From NCBI RefSeq assembly GCF_900128985.1, contig NZ_FQUC01000005.1:1-64000 (forward strand): 64,000 nt of DNA, written 5' to 3'. Under the pieces are notes generated by a model, which did not search any database, was not told the origin of the DNA, and saw only the letters and a program-made list of their open reading frames with translations. The DNA is from Indolivaga macrotermitis (GTDB lineage Bacteria > Bacteroidota > Bacteroidia > Bacteroidales > Dysgonomonadaceae). Of this stretch, positions 27,294 to 35,506 are shown piece after piece; position 1 is the stretch's first letter, and every line of letters starts with the position of its first letter. A program made the position numbers and the translations under genes.

Positions 27294-29504
27294 TTAGAAT
27301 CTAATTCCCAGTTTAGCCATTATATTACGTGTGGCTTGCGGATATAATCCTGTATATACAATTTCCGATCCATCCTCGAACTTATCTGTCGATACCCATG
27401 CATTGCCGACATAGCGTTTATTTAATGCGTTATTGATAAAGAATTGTAAGTCTATCTCACCCATTTTTTGAGTTTTGAAAGTATATCCTACAGCAATATT
27501 TGTAACAAAATAATCATCCAGACGATTATTGTCATTCGATGTGTTATCATAATACTGTTTTCCTACATACTTCCCAATCAATACCAAAGATAATGATTTA
27601 TATGGAGTGAATGTGAGAATTCCGCTTCCAACAACATTAGGAGAAAAAGAAATATCAGTAGTGCCCAAATATTCAGAAGTTTGTGATACGAAGCTATAGC
27701 TATCCTGATCATCATACAGATCATAATAAGCCGTATAGTTTTTAATCTTATTTTGGCTTAGCGTAACATTTGCATCTACTCTTATCCATTTTACAGGTTG
27801 TATTGCCCCGGATAGCTCTATCCCCATACGATAACTTTTGGGTACATTTTCCATGAGTTTATAGCCTACATCATTCAGTTTTCCGGTTTGTATCATCTGG
27901 TCTTTGTATCTCATATAATACAGATTAGCGTTAAATGAAGCGATTCCTGATGAATATCTGTAGCCTAATTCATAATCGAACATTCGTTCGGGTTTTATTC
28001 TTTGATTATTTCCTCCTTTTACAGATTCTTTTATATCGGTTCTCAAAGGTTCACGGTTAGATAACGAAAAGGATCCGTATATCTCGCTTTTATCAAACGT
28101 ATATGACAGCCCGGCTTTAGGATTGAAAAAACTATAATGATTCCGGTGGGTTATATCTTCTAAATCGTCATCTAGACCAGACATGCGGTAATCAATATAC
28201 CGGTATTGTAAATCTCCGTATACCGAAAGATTATCTACTAACAGATAAGAAACTTTGCCGAATACACTGAATTCTTCTTTTTTAGCATCGTTTCTGTACC
28301 ATTCGTGATTATTTCCGATATTATTATTGAATTTCACCCATTTCAATTTGCCATAATGATCGCCGTCAAAAGAGCTAATATTACCACCACTGATTATATT
28401 TAACTTACCGGAGTTATAATTTAATGTAAAATTGCCGACATAAAAATTATTTTTCATCAGTTTCCGGGTAATAAAATCGGAAGAAGCATATGTACTATCA
28501 TTTATAACTTGTGGATCTAATCCGTAAGTTTTAAACTTTTTTCCGGATTTGTAGTTTTCATAATAGCCATAGCCATGATTGTAGCTTAGGCCTACATTTA
28601 GCGACAGTTTATCAGATAATACATTTGAATATGTTAGTTGTACAATATCCGAATAATAGTTATCTGTTTCATTATCATAATAATGAAGGTTTCCTGCATC
28701 ATCGTAATATGCTCCCGCCGGATTGTATTTCCTGTCAACCTTCATTTGTTCCGGACTGATGCCTTCCCAAGTAATACCGGTATGTTGTATACCATTGATG
28801 TAGCTTAATCTTATTAATTGATTATCTGTATAATAAGACATAGATGCGTAAGCTGACCGATGGTTAACTTTCCCATTTCTAATGTATCCATCACCAGTAA
28901 CTCTCGAATACCGTGCATCGAATGATAACCCATTTTTGAGGATCCCGGTGCCGGCTGCTATTGTCGATGTAAATGTGTTATAGCTGCCTATGGCAGTTGA
29001 AGCCTCGCCATAGGCTTCGGGTTTAGCCCCTTGTGTTTTAAGGGAAATACTTGCACCAAAGGCTCCGGAACCGTTTGTAGAAGAGCCGATACCCCTTTGT
29101 ACCTGAATACTTTGAAGTGAATTGGATATATCAGGGATATTTACCCAATAAACTTCCTGGCTCTCAGGGTTATTCAGAGGCATCCCATTTAAAGTTACAT
29201 TAATGCGGGTTGCATCAGTCCCTCTAATTCTGAAAGAGGTATTACCTACACCTGAGCCATCTTCAGAATAAGCTACAATTGAAGGTAATGTCTGAAGAAT
29301 ATGAGGTATATTCTTAGCAGTATTGGTACTCTTGATTTGTTGGGCACTTACATTTGAGTATGCAATGGGAGCCCGGTCAGTGACCCGGGTTGATGAAACT
29401 ATTATTTCATTCAGATTAACGTGCTTAAGACTGTCGGGTAATTCTTCAGCACAGACAGAAAATACAGCAGAAAAAGCTGTAGCAAGAATAATTTCCTTTT
29501 TCAT
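27294..29504 (-). CDS. TonB-dependent outer-membrane receptor, predicted thiamin transporter
   Basis: A 736-residue outer-membrane beta-barrel receptor. It has a signal peptide (residues 1 to about 19), a TonB-box-like NEIIVSSTR near residue 32, a plug domain (IPHILQTLPSI, FRIRGTDATRINVTLNGMPLNNPES) and a C-terminal barrel ending in Phe (MAKLGIRF). It is the first gene after the TPP riboswitch, followed within 7 bases by pnuT and then the kinase. Thiamin or a phosphate ester is therefore the probable substrate; this is inference from regulation and context. Confidence 0.9.
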   Translation of the reverse strand: MKKEIILATAFSAVFSVCAEELPDSLKHVNLNEIIVSSTRVTDRAPIAYSNVSAQQIKSTNTAKNIPHILQTLPSIVAYSEDGSGVGNTSFRIRGTDATRINVTLNGMPLNNPESQEVYWVNIPDISNSLQSIQVQRGIGSSTNGSGAFGASISLKTQGAKPEAYGEASTAIGSYNTFTSTIAAGTGILKNGLSFDARYSRVTGDGYIRNGKVNHRSAYASMSYYTDNQLIRLSYINGIQHTGITWEGISPEQMKVDRKYNPAGAYYDDAGNLHYYDNETDNYYSDIVQLTYSNVLSDKLSLNVGLSYNHGYGYYENYKSGKKFKTYGLDPQVINDSTYASSDFITRKLMKNNFYVGNFTLNYNSGKLNIISGGNISSFDGDHYGKLKWVKFNNNIGNNHEWYRNDAKKEEFSVFGKVSYLLVDNLSVYGDLQYRYIDYRMSGLDDDLEDITHRNHYSFFNPKAGLSYTFDKSEIYGSFSLSNREPLRTDIKESVKGGNNQRIKPERMFDYELGYRYSSGIASFNANLYYMRYKDQMIQTGKLNDVGYKLMENVPKSYRMGIELSGAIQPVKWIRVDANVTLSQNKIKNYTAYYDLYDDQDSYSFVSQTSEYLGTTDISFSPNVVGSGILTFTPYKSLSLVLIGKYVGKQYYDNTSNDNNRLDDYFVTNIAVGYTFKTQKMGEIDLQFFINNALNKRYVGNAWVSTDKFEDGSEIVYTGLYPQATRNIMAKLGIRF

Positions 29505-29645
29505 TTAATAATTTAAAAATAGATGAAGATAAAACAGTCCTCAAAATGGATTATTCTATCAAAAAATTTAATAAATAAAAAAGGGGATAATAAGAGAATT
29601 TTACCTTTTGTTTGAAGTAGTATGCGTTGCGCGCGATCGGCATAT

Positions 29646-29722
29646 CTATTTCCCTACGCCGGCATTATCCGGATCAGGTTGTATGGGTATAATCTCAGCC
29701 CGATTTACAGGCACCCCTAGAT
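29646..29722 (-). ncRNA. TPP riboswitch (THI element)
   Basis: Read on the minus strand, the region holds GGGGTGCC, GGGCTGAGA, ACCCATACAACCTGATCCGG and AATGCCGGCGTAGGGA, the conserved core of the thiamin-diphosphate riboswitch. The CTGAGA and ACCTGATC segments are the pyrimidine- and phosphate-sensing parts. It ends about 140 bases before the TonB-receptor start; that leader would hold the expression platform. High TPP should switch off the uptake and kinase genes downstream. Confidence 0.95.
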
Positions 29723-29729
29723 TGATGCA

Positions 29730-29737
29730 CAAAGATA
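29730..29737 (-). promoter_or_regulatory. Candidate -7 promoter element of the thiamin operon
   Basis: TATCTTTG on the minus strand matches TAnnTTTG and is placed about 8 bases before the riboswitch, so transcription would start at the very beginning of the aptamer. A -33 TTTG is not obvious. Confidence 0.55.
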
Positions 29738-29811
29738 ATGATTAATTGAAATAGAAATTAATGAATTTTGTTAAATATAAATCGGGTAGGGGATATAACA
29801 ATAAAAGCCTC

Positions 29812-29840
29812 TAGTTACTAGAGGCTTTTAGATTTTATAA
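29812..29840 (-). terminator. Terminator of the superoxide dismutase gene
   Basis: A 13-bp perfect stem, AAAAGCCTCTAGT with ACTAGAGGCTTTT, has a nominal 1-base loop. It lies 15 bases past the stop on the minus strand and is flanked by A/T tracts. Confidence 0.85.
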
Positions 29841-29854
29841 TTAAAAAGGAAAAA

Positions 29855-30526
29855 TTAGTAACGTGCACTAACTACATCCCAATTAATAATCTTCCATAAT
29901 TCGGCAAGGTGGTCTGCACGGCGATTTTGATAGTCTAAATAGTATGCATGCTCCCAAACATCAAATCCTAAGATAGGAGTAAGTCCTTTTACTACAGGAT
30001 TGCTTCCATTAGGTTCTTTTTCGATAGATAGTTTTCCGCTGGCATCTTTAGCCAACCAAACCCATCCTGATCCAAATACAGCAGCTCCGGCAGCATTGAA
30101 TTCTTTTTTGAAGTTCTCAAATGAGCCCCATTGAGTATTAATAGCATCAGCTAACTTACCTTTAGGTTCGCCACCTGCATTAGGCGCAAATGAAGTGAAA
30201 TATATTTCGTGGTTAAGAATTTGTCCTGCATTATTGAAAACGCCACCTTCCGAATCTTTAACAATCGAAACCAAGTCCATATTTTCATATTTTGTTCCGG
30301 GAACAAGATTGTTCAGATTATTTACATACGTTTGAAGGTGCTTACCGTGGTGTAGTTCAATTGTTTGTTGACTAATAACCGGTTCTAATGCGTTTGTTGC
30401 ATATGGCAACTTAATTAATTCAAATTTCATAGCTTTTGTATTTTTATTATTGTTATCTGTATTATTATTGTCTGAAATATTTAAACTTAATAAAGTTATA
30501 AGAAAATATGTGATAAGACTAGTCAT
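29855..30526 (-). CDS. sodB: Fe-type superoxide dismutase with a possible N-terminal extension
   Basis: This enzyme converts superoxide to peroxide and oxygen. The core starts FELIKLPYATNALEP and has the metal ligands His in LHHGKHLQTY, His in GQILNHEIYF, and Asp and His in FDVWEHAYYLDYQ. The Gln in NNAGQILNH is typical of iron-type enzymes. The full ORF adds 32 residues before MKFELI: a hydrophobic MTSLITYFLITLLSLNI and an Asn-rich linker. An internal ATG at 30430 would give a normal-length cytoplasmic enzyme. I list the long form because it is open and looks like a signal or membrane anchor, but the start is uncertain. Confidence 0.9.
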   Translation of the reverse strand: MTSLITYFLITLLSLNISDNNNTDNNNKNTKAMKFELIKLPYATNALEPVISQQTIELHHGKHLQTYVNNLNNLVPGTKYENMDLVSIVKDSEGGVFNNAGQILNHEIYFTSFAPNAGGEPKGKLADAINTQWGSFENFKKEFNAAGAAVFGSGWVWLAKDASGKLSIEKEPNGSNPVVKGLTPILGFDVWEHAYYLDYQNRRADHLAELWKIINWDVVSARY

Positions 30527-30697
30527 GCTGTTTGTTTTATTAGGTTTTGATATACAAATTAAACAATTATAGTTTGTATTTGTTTATCTATATCTGATTA
30601 ATCTATATAGATTGTCTCTAACACGGAATAAGTATTCTTAATAAATACAGATTTTGAAGGGGTTATCAAATATAATATTTGCAGATTGAATTATTTA

Positions 30698-30726
30698 ATT
30701 AAACATAATGGTAATTATATAACAAA
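30698..30726 (+). repeat. attL: dif-like XerC/XerD site at the left prophage end
   Basis: The site reads arm ATTAAACATAA (30698-30708), spacer TGGTAA (30709-30714), arm TTATATAACAA (30715-30725). This is the 11-6-11 layout of bacterial dif, with the CATAA and TTAT inner ends found in the E. coli site. The 20-bp stretch AATGGTAATTATATAACAAA (30707-30726) is repeated exactly at the right end. The left arm should be host sequence, the core and right arm shared. Confidence 0.8.
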
Positions 30727-30736
30727 ACTATTAATT

Positions 30737-30910
30737 ATGAAAGCAAGACAAATCCTTTTAGGAATCAATGATGTGAGAGGTCATATGAAGTATGTCAACA
30801 TAACAAAGGCTATGAAGACAAAGATGCTGGCACAAGGCCTAATAAAGCCAAGTGAGTACAATAAGAATAAAGAGAGATCATACGACTACTATTACTTATA
30901 CGAACAATAA
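30737..30910 (+). CDS. Small phage protein at the left end
   Basis: A 57-residue basic protein starting MKARQILLGINDV, preferred over an upstream TTG because the longer frame would read across attL into host DNA. It contains NITKAMKTKMLAQGLIKPSEY and ends in a Tyr-rich tail. I do not recognise a family; a small DNA-binding or regulatory role is possible. The start is only 10 bases after the attL core, so its promoter cannot lie inside the integrated prophage on this side. Confidence 0.6.
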   Translation: MKARQILLGINDVRGHMKYVNITKAMKTKMLAQGLIKPSEYNKNKERSYDYYYLYEQ

Positions 30911-31011
30911 CTGACGCCCTTCGGTTGTCGGGTTTCAAGATAATTTTTTCTCTAACGACGAAAAAATAGATTGTAACCTCAAAGAGGGACGACTAAAAGA
31001 AAGGAGGTTAG

Positions 31012-31023
31012 ATGACTACGTAA
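31012..31023 (+). promoter_or_regulatory. Shine-Dalgarno-led three-codon leader ORF
   Basis: AAAGGAGG ending at 31006 is followed by an ATG at 31012 and stop at 31021-31023, encoding Met-Thr-Thr. The next gene starts at 31035. Strong Shine-Dalgarno sequences are unusual in Bacteroidetes. The mini-ORF may load ribosomes that restart at 31035. Its role is inferred. Confidence 0.35.
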
Positions 31024-31034
31024 ACAAGCTAATA

Positions 31035-31295
31035 ATGAAGAACAATTCAAAAACGAGAGAGATATACACAAGGTCTCGTAACAAGTTAATAATTATAATA
31101 ATTATAATAATGATAAAAACGATAACAACAATAGTAGGCCTAATAGGCCTAATACCGGAGCTAATAGAAGTATTTAATAAAGTAGTAACTATAATCGACA
31201 AAAACAATAAGGAAGATGAAGACGTTAATAATCAAAAAGTACCTCCTAAGCGGGAAGATATTACCGAAACTGACAGTAAAGCAAGCGAAAACTAA
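31035..31295 (+). CDS. Small phage protein with one membrane segment
   Basis: An 86-residue protein with a basic start (MKNNSKTREIYTRSRNKL) and then a long Ile-rich hydrophobic stretch at residues 18-41 (seven Ile in a row, then MIKTITTIVGLIGLI), followed by an acidic, hydrophilic C-terminus. The topology suggests a single-pass membrane protein with a soluble tail. It could assist lysis or entry, but no family is recognised. Confidence 0.55.
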   Translation: MKNNSKTREIYTRSRNKLIIIIIIIMIKTITTIVGLIGLIPELIEVFNKVVTIIDKNNKEDEDVNNQKVPPKREDITETDSKASEN

Positions 31296-31321
31296 CAGAT
31301 TAACATTAATAGATTCAAATT

Positions 31322-31627
31322 ATGAGCAAAAAGCAAATGGACGCATCCAAAAGATCACAAGAACAATCGAGATCACAACAGGAGGATTGTTCGACTAACA
31401 TTATATTAGTCGAGACACACAAGGCAAAGAATGATGGTATAGTCTTCAACATCCTGTATGATCCTAAGGAGGATCAACATATAGTAGCGATAGGCAAGAA
31501 CGGACTGGTGTATCGTAAAACAAAAGAAGATGCTAAGGAAGCAATAGAATTTAGAGCATATGATTTAATAATAGCACTTTACGAAGTGTATAATGACTTA
31601 AAGAATGAAGCTGAGCAAAAACTTTAG
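31322..31627 (+). CDS. Phage protein of unknown function
   Basis: A 101-residue protein. The first 25 residues are rich in Ser, Gln, Lys and Arg; the rest reads as a small alpha/beta domain (IILVETHKAKNDGIVFNILYDPKEDQHIVAIGKNGLVYRK, then EAIEFRAYDLIIALYEVY). It overlaps the peptidase gene by 23 bases. No known family is apparent. It may be a structural or regulatory phage protein. Confidence 0.6.
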   Translation: MSKKQMDASKRSQEQSRSQQEDCSTNIILVETHKAKNDGIVFNILYDPKEDQHIVAIGKNGLVYRKTKEDAKEAIEFRAYDLIIALYEVYNDLKNEAEQKL

Positions 31628-32021
31628 TTTAGAAGAACTATGCCACTCCAATATTGGGGTGGCTAATGGCATTAATAACAAGCCAACAATAGAACAAATA
31701 GTAAACCTCAGAGGACTATGTCAGTGCTTGTTAGAGCCAATAAGAACACTAGCAGGAGAACCAATAATAGTTAACAGTGGGTTTCGCAACAAAAAGTTGA
31801 ATAAGCTAGTAGGCGGTGTAGAAACAAGTCAGCATTGTAAAGGAGAAGCGGCAGATATACGCTGTAATAAACTAACGGCCAGAGAGCTATACGATCTCAT
31901 TAAGAACAGTGCAATACGGGTAGACCAGTGTATACTATACCCAACATTTGTACACGTAAGTTATAAGATCAATCTGGCAAACAGATGTCAATATCTAATA
32001 AACAAAACAGTTAAATTATGA
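31605..32021 (+). CDS. Phage M15-type peptidase (D-Ala-D-Ala carboxypeptidase-like)
   Basis: A 138-residue zinc peptidase. SQHCKGEAADIR near residues 80-91 gives the His and Asp zinc ligands and VHVSY near residue 121 the last His, matching Peptidase_M15_3. Such enzymes cut peptidoglycan stem peptides or cross-links. The domain starts FSLEELCHSNIGVANGI, as in these phage proteins. It overlaps its neighbours at both ends (23 bases upstream and 4 with the capsid gene). It probably helps release or entry. There is no signal peptide, so export would need a partner or it acts in the virion. Confidence 0.88.
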   Translation: MKLSKNFSLEELCHSNIGVANGINNKPTIEQIVNLRGLCQCLLEPIRTLAGEPIIVNSGFRNKKLNKLVGGVETSQHCKGEAADIRCNKLTARELYDLIKNSAIRVDQCILYPTFVHVSYKINLANRCQYLINKTVKL

Positions 32022-34081
32022 GTAAAACAATAACTATTGGCGGTGATCGTTTAGGCACCGGCAATAAGATGAAGCAAAGCATGCACGGCTACGGCCGTAG
32101 CAACCACGACCTAGGGTTTATATGGCGGTCCACAATGGCGCCCGGAACACTAGTACCATTCTACAGTAAGCCTATGTTAATCGATGATACCTTCGATATC
32201 AAACTAACGGCGGATGTAATGACACATCCAACAATAGGACCTCTGTTCGGAAGTTTTAAACTACAGATGGATATGTTCCTTGTTCCAATAAGACTCTACC
32301 AAGCACAGCTCCACAATAATAAGATGGGGATAGCCATGAATATGGCATCGGTAAAGCTCCCCCAGATTCAGATATTTGGCAATAGTGTGCAAGAGAAGAC
32401 CGAGGACGACGGTGATGTAATAAGTGAACCATTTGAACTACAACAGATTAACCCATCATCACTACTGAGTTACTTAGGTATCAAAGGATGGGGGGCAGCT
32501 AAAACAGACCTGCTGAATAGTACTAATATAATGGCAAGGTTTAATGCCCTACCCTACTTAAGCTATTTCGATATCTACAAGAACTATTATGCCAATAAAC
32601 AAGAAGAGATAGGAGCCATGATATCAGCTGAAGATATTGTGGAACCAGAAGTAGTATCAGCATCTATAACTTGGGGTGAAGCAGGAATACCGGGCAGTAT
32701 TCCGAGTAAGATATACAGCGAACAGATACTAACAGCGACAGGTGTAGGTATAAGCTTGCGTAATGTAAGTGTAACGATGAATACAACGAATAGCGATGCT
32801 GGGGCCAGAACCATACTGTTGCAAAACTTACTGCAGTACAGTAGACGAACAGTAACACTAGCTGACAACGGACTAGTAACAATTCAAGGACAGTTTAACA
32901 GACAATGGGACGGCTGGTATATTCGGACAATAGATATAACACCAGACCCAACAGATGTACCCAACGTAGAACCGCAGATAGTAACATTCCCGTTACAGGA
33001 ATTGGATGATATGCGAGAGATTATACTGGAAGGCATCAGGAACACAGCACCATTCACAATATCAGAAGCGGGGGTAGGTCCTAACAATGATCAGATCAGT
33101 TGTCTACAAAAACCATTAATGAGACTTAATAATAGTGGTGTGGTCTCCCCCATTCGATCTAAACTGCCAATGGAGGGATTATTGTTAAAAACATACCTGA
33201 GTGACAAGTTTAATAACTGGCTAAACTATGAACTAATAGGAGGTGATAATGGAATAGCAGCAGTAACATCTGTAGACGTGTCCAATGGTAAACTGAACTT
33301 AGACACACTGAACCTTGCAAAGAAAGTATACAATATGATGTCCCGTATAGCGGTGACCGATGGAACATATTATAGCTACTTAGAAGTCGTGTACGATAGT
33401 AAACCGTTTCAAATCGCAGAAACGCCGATGTACGTCGGAGGAATGAGTCAAGAGATCATATTCACAGAGCTACAGTCTAGTGTATCAACAGGAACACAAC
33501 CCCTAGGAACACTAGCAGGTAAAGGTACTTTAGGTGGCAAGAAGAAAGGTGGCAATATTCGTGTGAGAGCTGCAGAACCAAGCTATCTGATAGGTATAGT
33601 AAGTATTACGCCAAGACTAGACTATAGTCAAGGCAACGAATGGGATGTTAACCTAGAGACAATGGACGACTTTCATAAGTCAGCACTCGATGGTATAGGG
33701 TATCAAGATTTAATAGGCGATCAACTAGCGTTCTGGACAACATCCCGGGATGATAACGGTTTAACGGCCCCGTTGATGTATGCGCCAGGGAAAGTACCAG
33801 CATGGATCGATTATATGACGGAGTTTAACAAGTGCTACGGTAACTTTGCGAACCCCGACAATGAGATGTTCATGACGTTAAACAGAAGATATCAGCACAC
33901 TGAACCTGTAGCTAATGCGACACAACATGCTATAGAAGACATGACTACGTATATCGACCCGAGTAAATACAACTATATCTTTGCTCAAACGGACATATCA
34001 GCCCAGAACTTTTGGGTGCAGATAGGTCTGGATATATCAGCCAGGCGCAAGATGAGCGCTAAACAGATTCCTAATCTATAA
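32018..34081 (+). CDS. Microvirus major capsid protein (VP1 / protein F family)
   Basis: A 687-residue capsid protein with the single jelly-roll fold of microviruses. It has the typical early segment WRSTMAPGTLVPFYSKPML and FGSFKLQMDMFLVPIRLYQ near residues 37-90, LPYLSYFDIYKNYYANKQ near residue 177 and a C-terminus WVQIGLDISARRKMSAKQIPNL. It is longer than gokushovirus capsid proteins (about 530-560), with extra sequence between residues 210 and 330, probably surface loops. It starts within the peptidase stop. Family identity is strong by pattern. Confidence 0.92.
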   Translation: MSKTITIGGDRLGTGNKMKQSMHGYGRSNHDLGFIWRSTMAPGTLVPFYSKPMLIDDTFDIKLTADVMTHPTIGPLFGSFKLQMDMFLVPIRLYQAQLHNNKMGIAMNMASVKLPQIQIFGNSVQEKTEDDGDVISEPFELQQINPSSLLSYLGIKGWGAAKTDLLNSTNIMARFNALPYLSYFDIYKNYYANKQEEIGAMISAEDIVEPEVVSASITWGEAGIPGSIPSKIYSEQILTATGVGISLRNVSVTMNTTNSDAGARTILLQNLLQYSRRTVTLADNGLVTIQGQFNRQWDGWYIRTIDITPDPTDVPNVEPQIVTFPLQELDDMREIILEGIRNTAPFTISEAGVGPNNDQISCLQKPLMRLNNSGVVSPIRSKLPMEGLLLKTYLSDKFNNWLNYELIGGDNGIAAVTSVDVSNGKLNLDTLNLAKKVYNMMSRIAVTDGTYYSYLEVVYDSKPFQIAETPMYVGGMSQEIIFTELQSSVSTGTQPLGTLAGKGTLGGKKKGGNIRVRAAEPSYLIGIVSITPRLDYSQGNEWDVNLETMDDFHKSALDGIGYQDLIGDQLAFWTTSRDDNGLTAPLMYAPGKVPAWIDYMTEFNKCYGNFANPDNEMFMTLNRRYQHTEPVANATQHAIEDMTTYIDPSKYNYIFAQTDISAQNFWVQIGLDISARRKMSAKQIPNL

Positions 34082-34092
34082 TAACTTAAGCT

Positions 34093-34401
34093 ATGGGCAT
34101 ATCAATAAGATTCAAGAGAAGATTCAACCTTCCGAATAAGATGTACGAAGGTGAGAGAATAGAGAAAAAGGTATCAAGAATCCTTACAAGTAAAGAACCT
34201 ATAACGGATGAAGCCCCTATTATTCATCAGGAGCGTAAGATGGGTGTAGAGGCTCAATATAATATCAGAACCGACAGGTTCGATCTAGCTATTGAAGCAA
34301 TGGATGCAGTTAGCAAATTCAAGACTGCTAAGAGGGATAATGTCAATAAGATTGACGAGCCCCAACCAGAAGGCGGGGACCCCAATACAAGCGACAATTA
34401 A
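34093..34401 (+). CDS. Small conserved phage protein after the capsid gene
   Basis: A 102-residue, highly charged protein with IRFKRRFNLPNKMYEGERIEKK at the start and APIIHQERKMGVEAQYNIRTDRFDLAIEAMD in the middle. Small proteins of this size with an IRTDRF-EAMD-like segment are found beside capsid genes in Bacteroidetes microviruses, as far as I recall. An internal scaffolding role is possible. It lies 11 bases after the capsid stop. Confidence 0.6.
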   Translation: MGISIRFKRRFNLPNKMYEGERIEKKVSRILTSKEPITDEAPIIHQERKMGVEAQYNIRTDRFDLAIEAMDAVSKFKTAKRDNVNKIDEPQPEGGDPNTSDN

Positions 34402-34458
34402 CAAAGTAAATTATTAACAAATCACGAGTGGTACGCGTGTATTCTTATATACCAAGAG

Positions 34459-34471
34459 AGCGGGTACCGCT
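34459..34471 (+). terminator. Short hairpin before the pilot gene (possible attenuator)
   Basis: AGCGG, a 3-base loop and CCGCT are followed by TTTGATTAAAA. The stem is short, so termination would be partial. It separates the capsid gene block from the pilot and replication genes, 23 bases before the pilot start. Confidence 0.4.
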
Positions 34472-34494
34472 TTTGATTAAAAAGACGCGAAAAT

Positions 34495-35505
34495 ATGGCA
34501 TGGCAAGACGCAGCATTAGGCATGGGAATGAGTATAGTGGGTGACGCCCTCCAAGGGGGTCAATCACAGAAGCTGATCGATCAGCAAGTAAACGCACAGA
34601 AGGACCTAATGTCTTATGGCATGGGGTTACAGAAAGATATGGCAAACTTCCAATATAATATGACCTCGCCAAAGGCGCAGGTAGCTGCATTAAAGAAAGC
34701 AGGGTTAAACGCAGGGCTACTATACGGCAAAGGTGGTGGCATGGGGATATCTACAGCAACAGGATCACCCTCTGGAGGAGGGGTAAACGGCGGTTCCGCG
34801 GAAGGTGGTAGCAATAAGGCTATGGCAGCAATTGCACAGCAAGGTATGGGCCTACAGATCCAGAAACTCAAGTCTGAGGTAGCGCTAAACGAGAGTGTCG
34901 CGGAAAAGAATAAGGCTGATGCTGCTAAGACAAGTGGCATAGATACTGAACTAGCGACTGGACAGCTGAACCTGCTAGCACAACAGACAGCGTCAGAAGT
35001 AGCCAAGAGAAGCGTGATGCAGATAGAAGCTACACTAATGGAAGCTCAGACTAATAAGGTCGACATAGACGCGAAGCTAATAGCTGAACAGATATCGAAT
35101 ATCCAGAACGCAAACGATATCCAGGAACAAACAAAGTCGGCCATAATAAGCAAGGTTAAGAGTGAGGCTGTGCAGGTGCAACTTCAAAACATGGCTATAC
35201 AATCTGGAATCGAGGTTAATAAAGCCCAGATAGCTCAGATATCGCAACTAATAATAGAGTCTGTGAACAGGGTTGATCAGGATTGGCAAAAACTAGCAAC
35301 TGATCAGCGGAATGCCAATACGAATTATGAGAATATGAAGATAAACGCTATCAATGCAGTAATCAAAGATCAACAGATAGCACCATGGGTGTTAGGCGCT
35401 AAGGGTGTTCAACAAGGTATACGCAAGATAGGGGAATTCTTAGGAGACTCCCCATACGATAACGCAGCGGGAAGAGCTGGTAAGATAGCAGAAGGGGGCA
35501 AGTAA
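34495..35505 (+). CDS. Microvirus DNA pilot / minor capsid protein (VP2 / protein H family)
   Basis: A 336-residue protein that forms or guides the DNA delivery conduit. It begins with a short hydrophobic, Gly-rich helix (AALGMGMSIVGDAL), then YNMTSPKAQVAALKKAGLNAGLLYGKGGG near residues 55-83, the classic VP2 pattern, a Gly/Ser-rich stretch and a long Gln/Ala-rich coiled-coil region from about residue 120 to 290. This order is typical of the family. It ends 1 base before the replication gene. Confidence 0.88.
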   Translation: MAWQDAALGMGMSIVGDALQGGQSQKLIDQQVNAQKDLMSYGMGLQKDMANFQYNMTSPKAQVAALKKAGLNAGLLYGKGGGMGISTATGSPSGGGVNGGSAEGGSNKAMAAIAQQGMGLQIQKLKSEVALNESVAEKNKADAAKTSGIDTELATGQLNLLAQQTASEVAKRSVMQIEATLMEAQTNKVDIDAKLIAEQISNIQNANDIQEQTKSAIISKVKSEAVQVQLQNMAIQSGIEVNKAQIAQISQLIIESVNRVDQDWQKLATDQRNANTNYENMKINAINAVIKDQQIAPWVLGAKGVQQGIRKIGEFLGDSPYDNAAGRAGKIAEGGK

Positions 35506-35506
35506 C

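Noticed and set aside
30686-30910. A 74-codon version of the first phage gene, starting before attL core
   Set aside because: The upstream part reads across the attachment site into host DNA and starts with TTG. The ATG at 30737 gives a gene wholly inside the phage.
34614-35006. 130-codon minus-strand frame inside the pilot gene
   Set aside because: Phage genes here are all on the plus strand, and the frame reflects the Gly/Ala-rich composition of the pilot gene.
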